DNA of 7,225 nucleotides from Trueperaceae bacterium (lineage in GTDB: Bacteria > Deinococcota > Deinococci > Deinococcales > Trueperaceae): assembly GCA_007121175.1 (NCBI GenBank), contig SKMG01000301.1, positions 1-7,225 on the forward strand, read 5' to 3'. Position numbers and translations under genes: made by a program. Positions 6,561 to 7,225 of this stretch are shown piece by piece. Positions within the stretch are counted from its first letter, which is position 1. Each line of letters starts with the position of its first letter. The notes beneath the pieces were generated by a model. It did no database searches and was not told the DNA's origin. It worked only from the letters and a program-made list of their open reading frames with translations.

Positions 6561-6609
6561 TACCTAGTACGTTCGGGTTCAGGAAGTACTAGGTGTTGTA
6601 TCCGAACGT
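6561..6609 (+). promoter_or_regulatory. Interleaved inverted repeats (pseudoknot or switch) in the nrdJ leader
   Basis: ACCTAGTAC (6562-6570) is the perfect 9-base inverse of GTACTAGGT (6586-6594). The loop between them carries GTTCGG (6571-6576), which is complementary to CCGAAC (6602-6607) just outside; counting overlap with the first arm, ACGTTCGG/CCGAACGT is an 8-base perfect match. The order arm A, arm B, A', B' is that of an H-type pseudoknot. Because A and B abut or share two bases, the helices may instead be alternatives that exclude one another, as in a regulatory switch. These bases are much less G+C-rich than their surroundings, so the match is unlikely to be composition alone. A competing DNA-level reading is a paired operator, for example degenerate NrdR boxes at 6558-6567 and 6589-6598. 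Confidence 0.65.
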
Positions 6610-6611
6610 CA

Positions 6612-6637
6612 GAGCCTTGGGCGGCATCCCAGGGCTC
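6612..6637 (+). promoter_or_regulatory. Leader hairpin 3, 10-bp stem before the nrdJ ribosome binding site
   Basis: GAGCCTTGGG (6612-6621) pairs with CCCAGGGCTC (6628-6637) over ten base pairs with a single G-T wobble and a 6-base loop (CGGCAT). It begins three bases after the interleaved repeats and ends about 11 bases before the AAAGGGG ribosome binding site. No T tract follows, so it is not an ordinary intrinsic terminator. A role in controlling translation initiation, or as part of a larger folded leader, is inferred. Confidence 0.65.
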
Positions 6638-6662
6638 GAACGATCGAAAGGGGTCTTGCGCC

Positions 6663-7225
6663 GTGGCCACAGAGAAGCACTTCGACGACCGCCAGGCGCT
6701 CGCTGCATTCGACGACCACGCGGTCACCATCGCCGAACGGCAGTACTTCCAGCCGGGCGACGGCAACGTGATCGGCATGTTCCGGCGCGTGGCCGATTGG
6801 GTAGCGAGCCCGGAGCCGACTGAGCGGCGCGACGCGCAGGCCCGGCGCTTCTTCGAGCTCATGCTCGACAAGCGCTTCTGCCCTGGGGGTCGGGTGCTCG
6901 CCGGGGCCGCCACCAACCACGGCAACGTGCTCAACTGCTTCGTCCAGGACGGCCGACCCGAGACCGAGGGCAGCACCGCCTGGGTGCTGCGGCTCGCGAG
7001 CAAGCTCGCGGTGGTCACCAAGGTCGGCGGCGGCAACGGCCTGTGCCTCGACCCGATCGCTCCCAAGCGGCCCTTCGACGGCCGCGTCGGCCAGCTCTAC
7101 CTCACCATCGCGCCCAGCCATCCCGACCACGACAAGGTGCGAGACGGTACCTTCATGGACTTGGTCCACGGCACCTACGTGACTCGTGGTTACGCGGCGG
7201 CGCGCTTCGCGCCATACCAGGGCGC
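6663..7225 (+). CDS. nrdJ: Adenosylcobalamin-dependent (class II) ribonucleotide reductase, N-terminal part
   Basis: The frame is open from GTG 6663 to the end of the window (187 complete codons), so the C-terminal part is missing. The start is supported by AAAGGGG (6647-6653) 9 bases upstream. Ribonucleotide reductases make deoxyribonucleotides for DNA synthesis; class II enzymes do so with a radical derived from vitamin B12 and need no oxygen. Visible hallmarks are AERQYF near 24-29, a helical stretch ending RFCPGGRVLAGAAT, then HGNVLNCFVQ with Cys92 in the place of the N-terminal active-site cysteine, followed by LASKLAVVTKVGGGNGLCLDPIAPKRP with a glycine-rich substrate-loop-like segment. 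No ATP-cone domain is seen at the N terminus. The class assignment rests on remembered similarity of this region to Deinococcota B12-dependent enzymes; the catalytic radical cysteine and B12 site would lie beyond the window. Its leader is strongly structured. Confidence 0.8.
   Translation, partial: MATEKHFDDRQALAAFDDHAVTIAERQYFQPGDGNVIGMFRRVADWVASPEPTERRDAQARRFFELMLDKRFCPGGRVLAGAATNHGNVLNCFVQDGRPETEGSTAWVLRLASKLAVVTKVGGGNGLCLDPIAPKRPFDGRVGQLYLTIAPSHPDHDKVRDGTFMDLVHGTYVTRGYAAARFAPYQG

Noticed and set aside
6612..6637. Strong hairpin as an intrinsic terminator
   Set aside because: It is followed by GAACGATCGAAAG, with no run of T, and sits just before a ribosome binding site.
6593..6823. Possible 76-codon leader ORF from GTG 6593 with AGGA 8 bases upstream
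   Set aside because: Beyond the nrdJ start it overlaps nrdJ out of frame and reads as an Arg-rich shadow of G+C-rich coding sequence; nothing else supports it.

Overview
The window reads as a stretch of a very G+C-rich bacterial chromosome with dense genes, frequent GTG starts and strong third-position G/C bias. The PurH sequence, the duplicated membrane-anchored SurA-like protein and the vitamin-B12-type ribonucleotide reductase together resemble Deinococcota, perhaps a Truepera-like lineage. That placement is from memory of the families, not from a search. Nothing suggests a mobile element, prophage or CRISPR array. Five protein genes and the tRNA are ordinary. The regulatory DNA is the unusual part.

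Left block (1-2575, + strand): the 3' end of a TPR-repeat protein with a long Glu-Pro tail, a small membrane-anchored GerMN-domain protein and a secreted S41-family peptidase. Each junction is a GTGA overlap (stop and GTG start share bases), so the three are almost certainly one translationally coupled operon acting at the cell envelope. The S41 protein lacks the lysine used by classical C-terminal processing proteases.

Middle (2576-4885): a tRNA-Arg(CCG) gene on the minus strand, with CCA encoded and a good promoter, sits directly upstream of and divergent from a plus-strand gene for a 675-residue SurA/PpiC-type folding factor. The only plus-strand promoter candidate I see lies on the far side of the tRNA, so its transcript would run antisense through the tRNA gene.

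Right block (4889-7225): complete purH (last two steps of IMP synthesis) follows the folding factor after 3 bases. A 253-base gap then precedes the 5' end of a class II ribonucleotide reductase (nrdJ), which runs off the window. The gap holds an extended -10 promoter followed by a leader of about 150 bases with a striking arrangement of inverted repeats: a two-part hairpin, two interleaved repeats with pseudoknot or switch topology, and a 10-bp hairpin just before the ribosome binding site. This is the best candidate in the window for an undescribed or little-described regulatory element. It could be a riboswitch-like RNA or, for one part, a paired operator such as NrdR boxes. purH and nrdJ both serve nucleotide supply.
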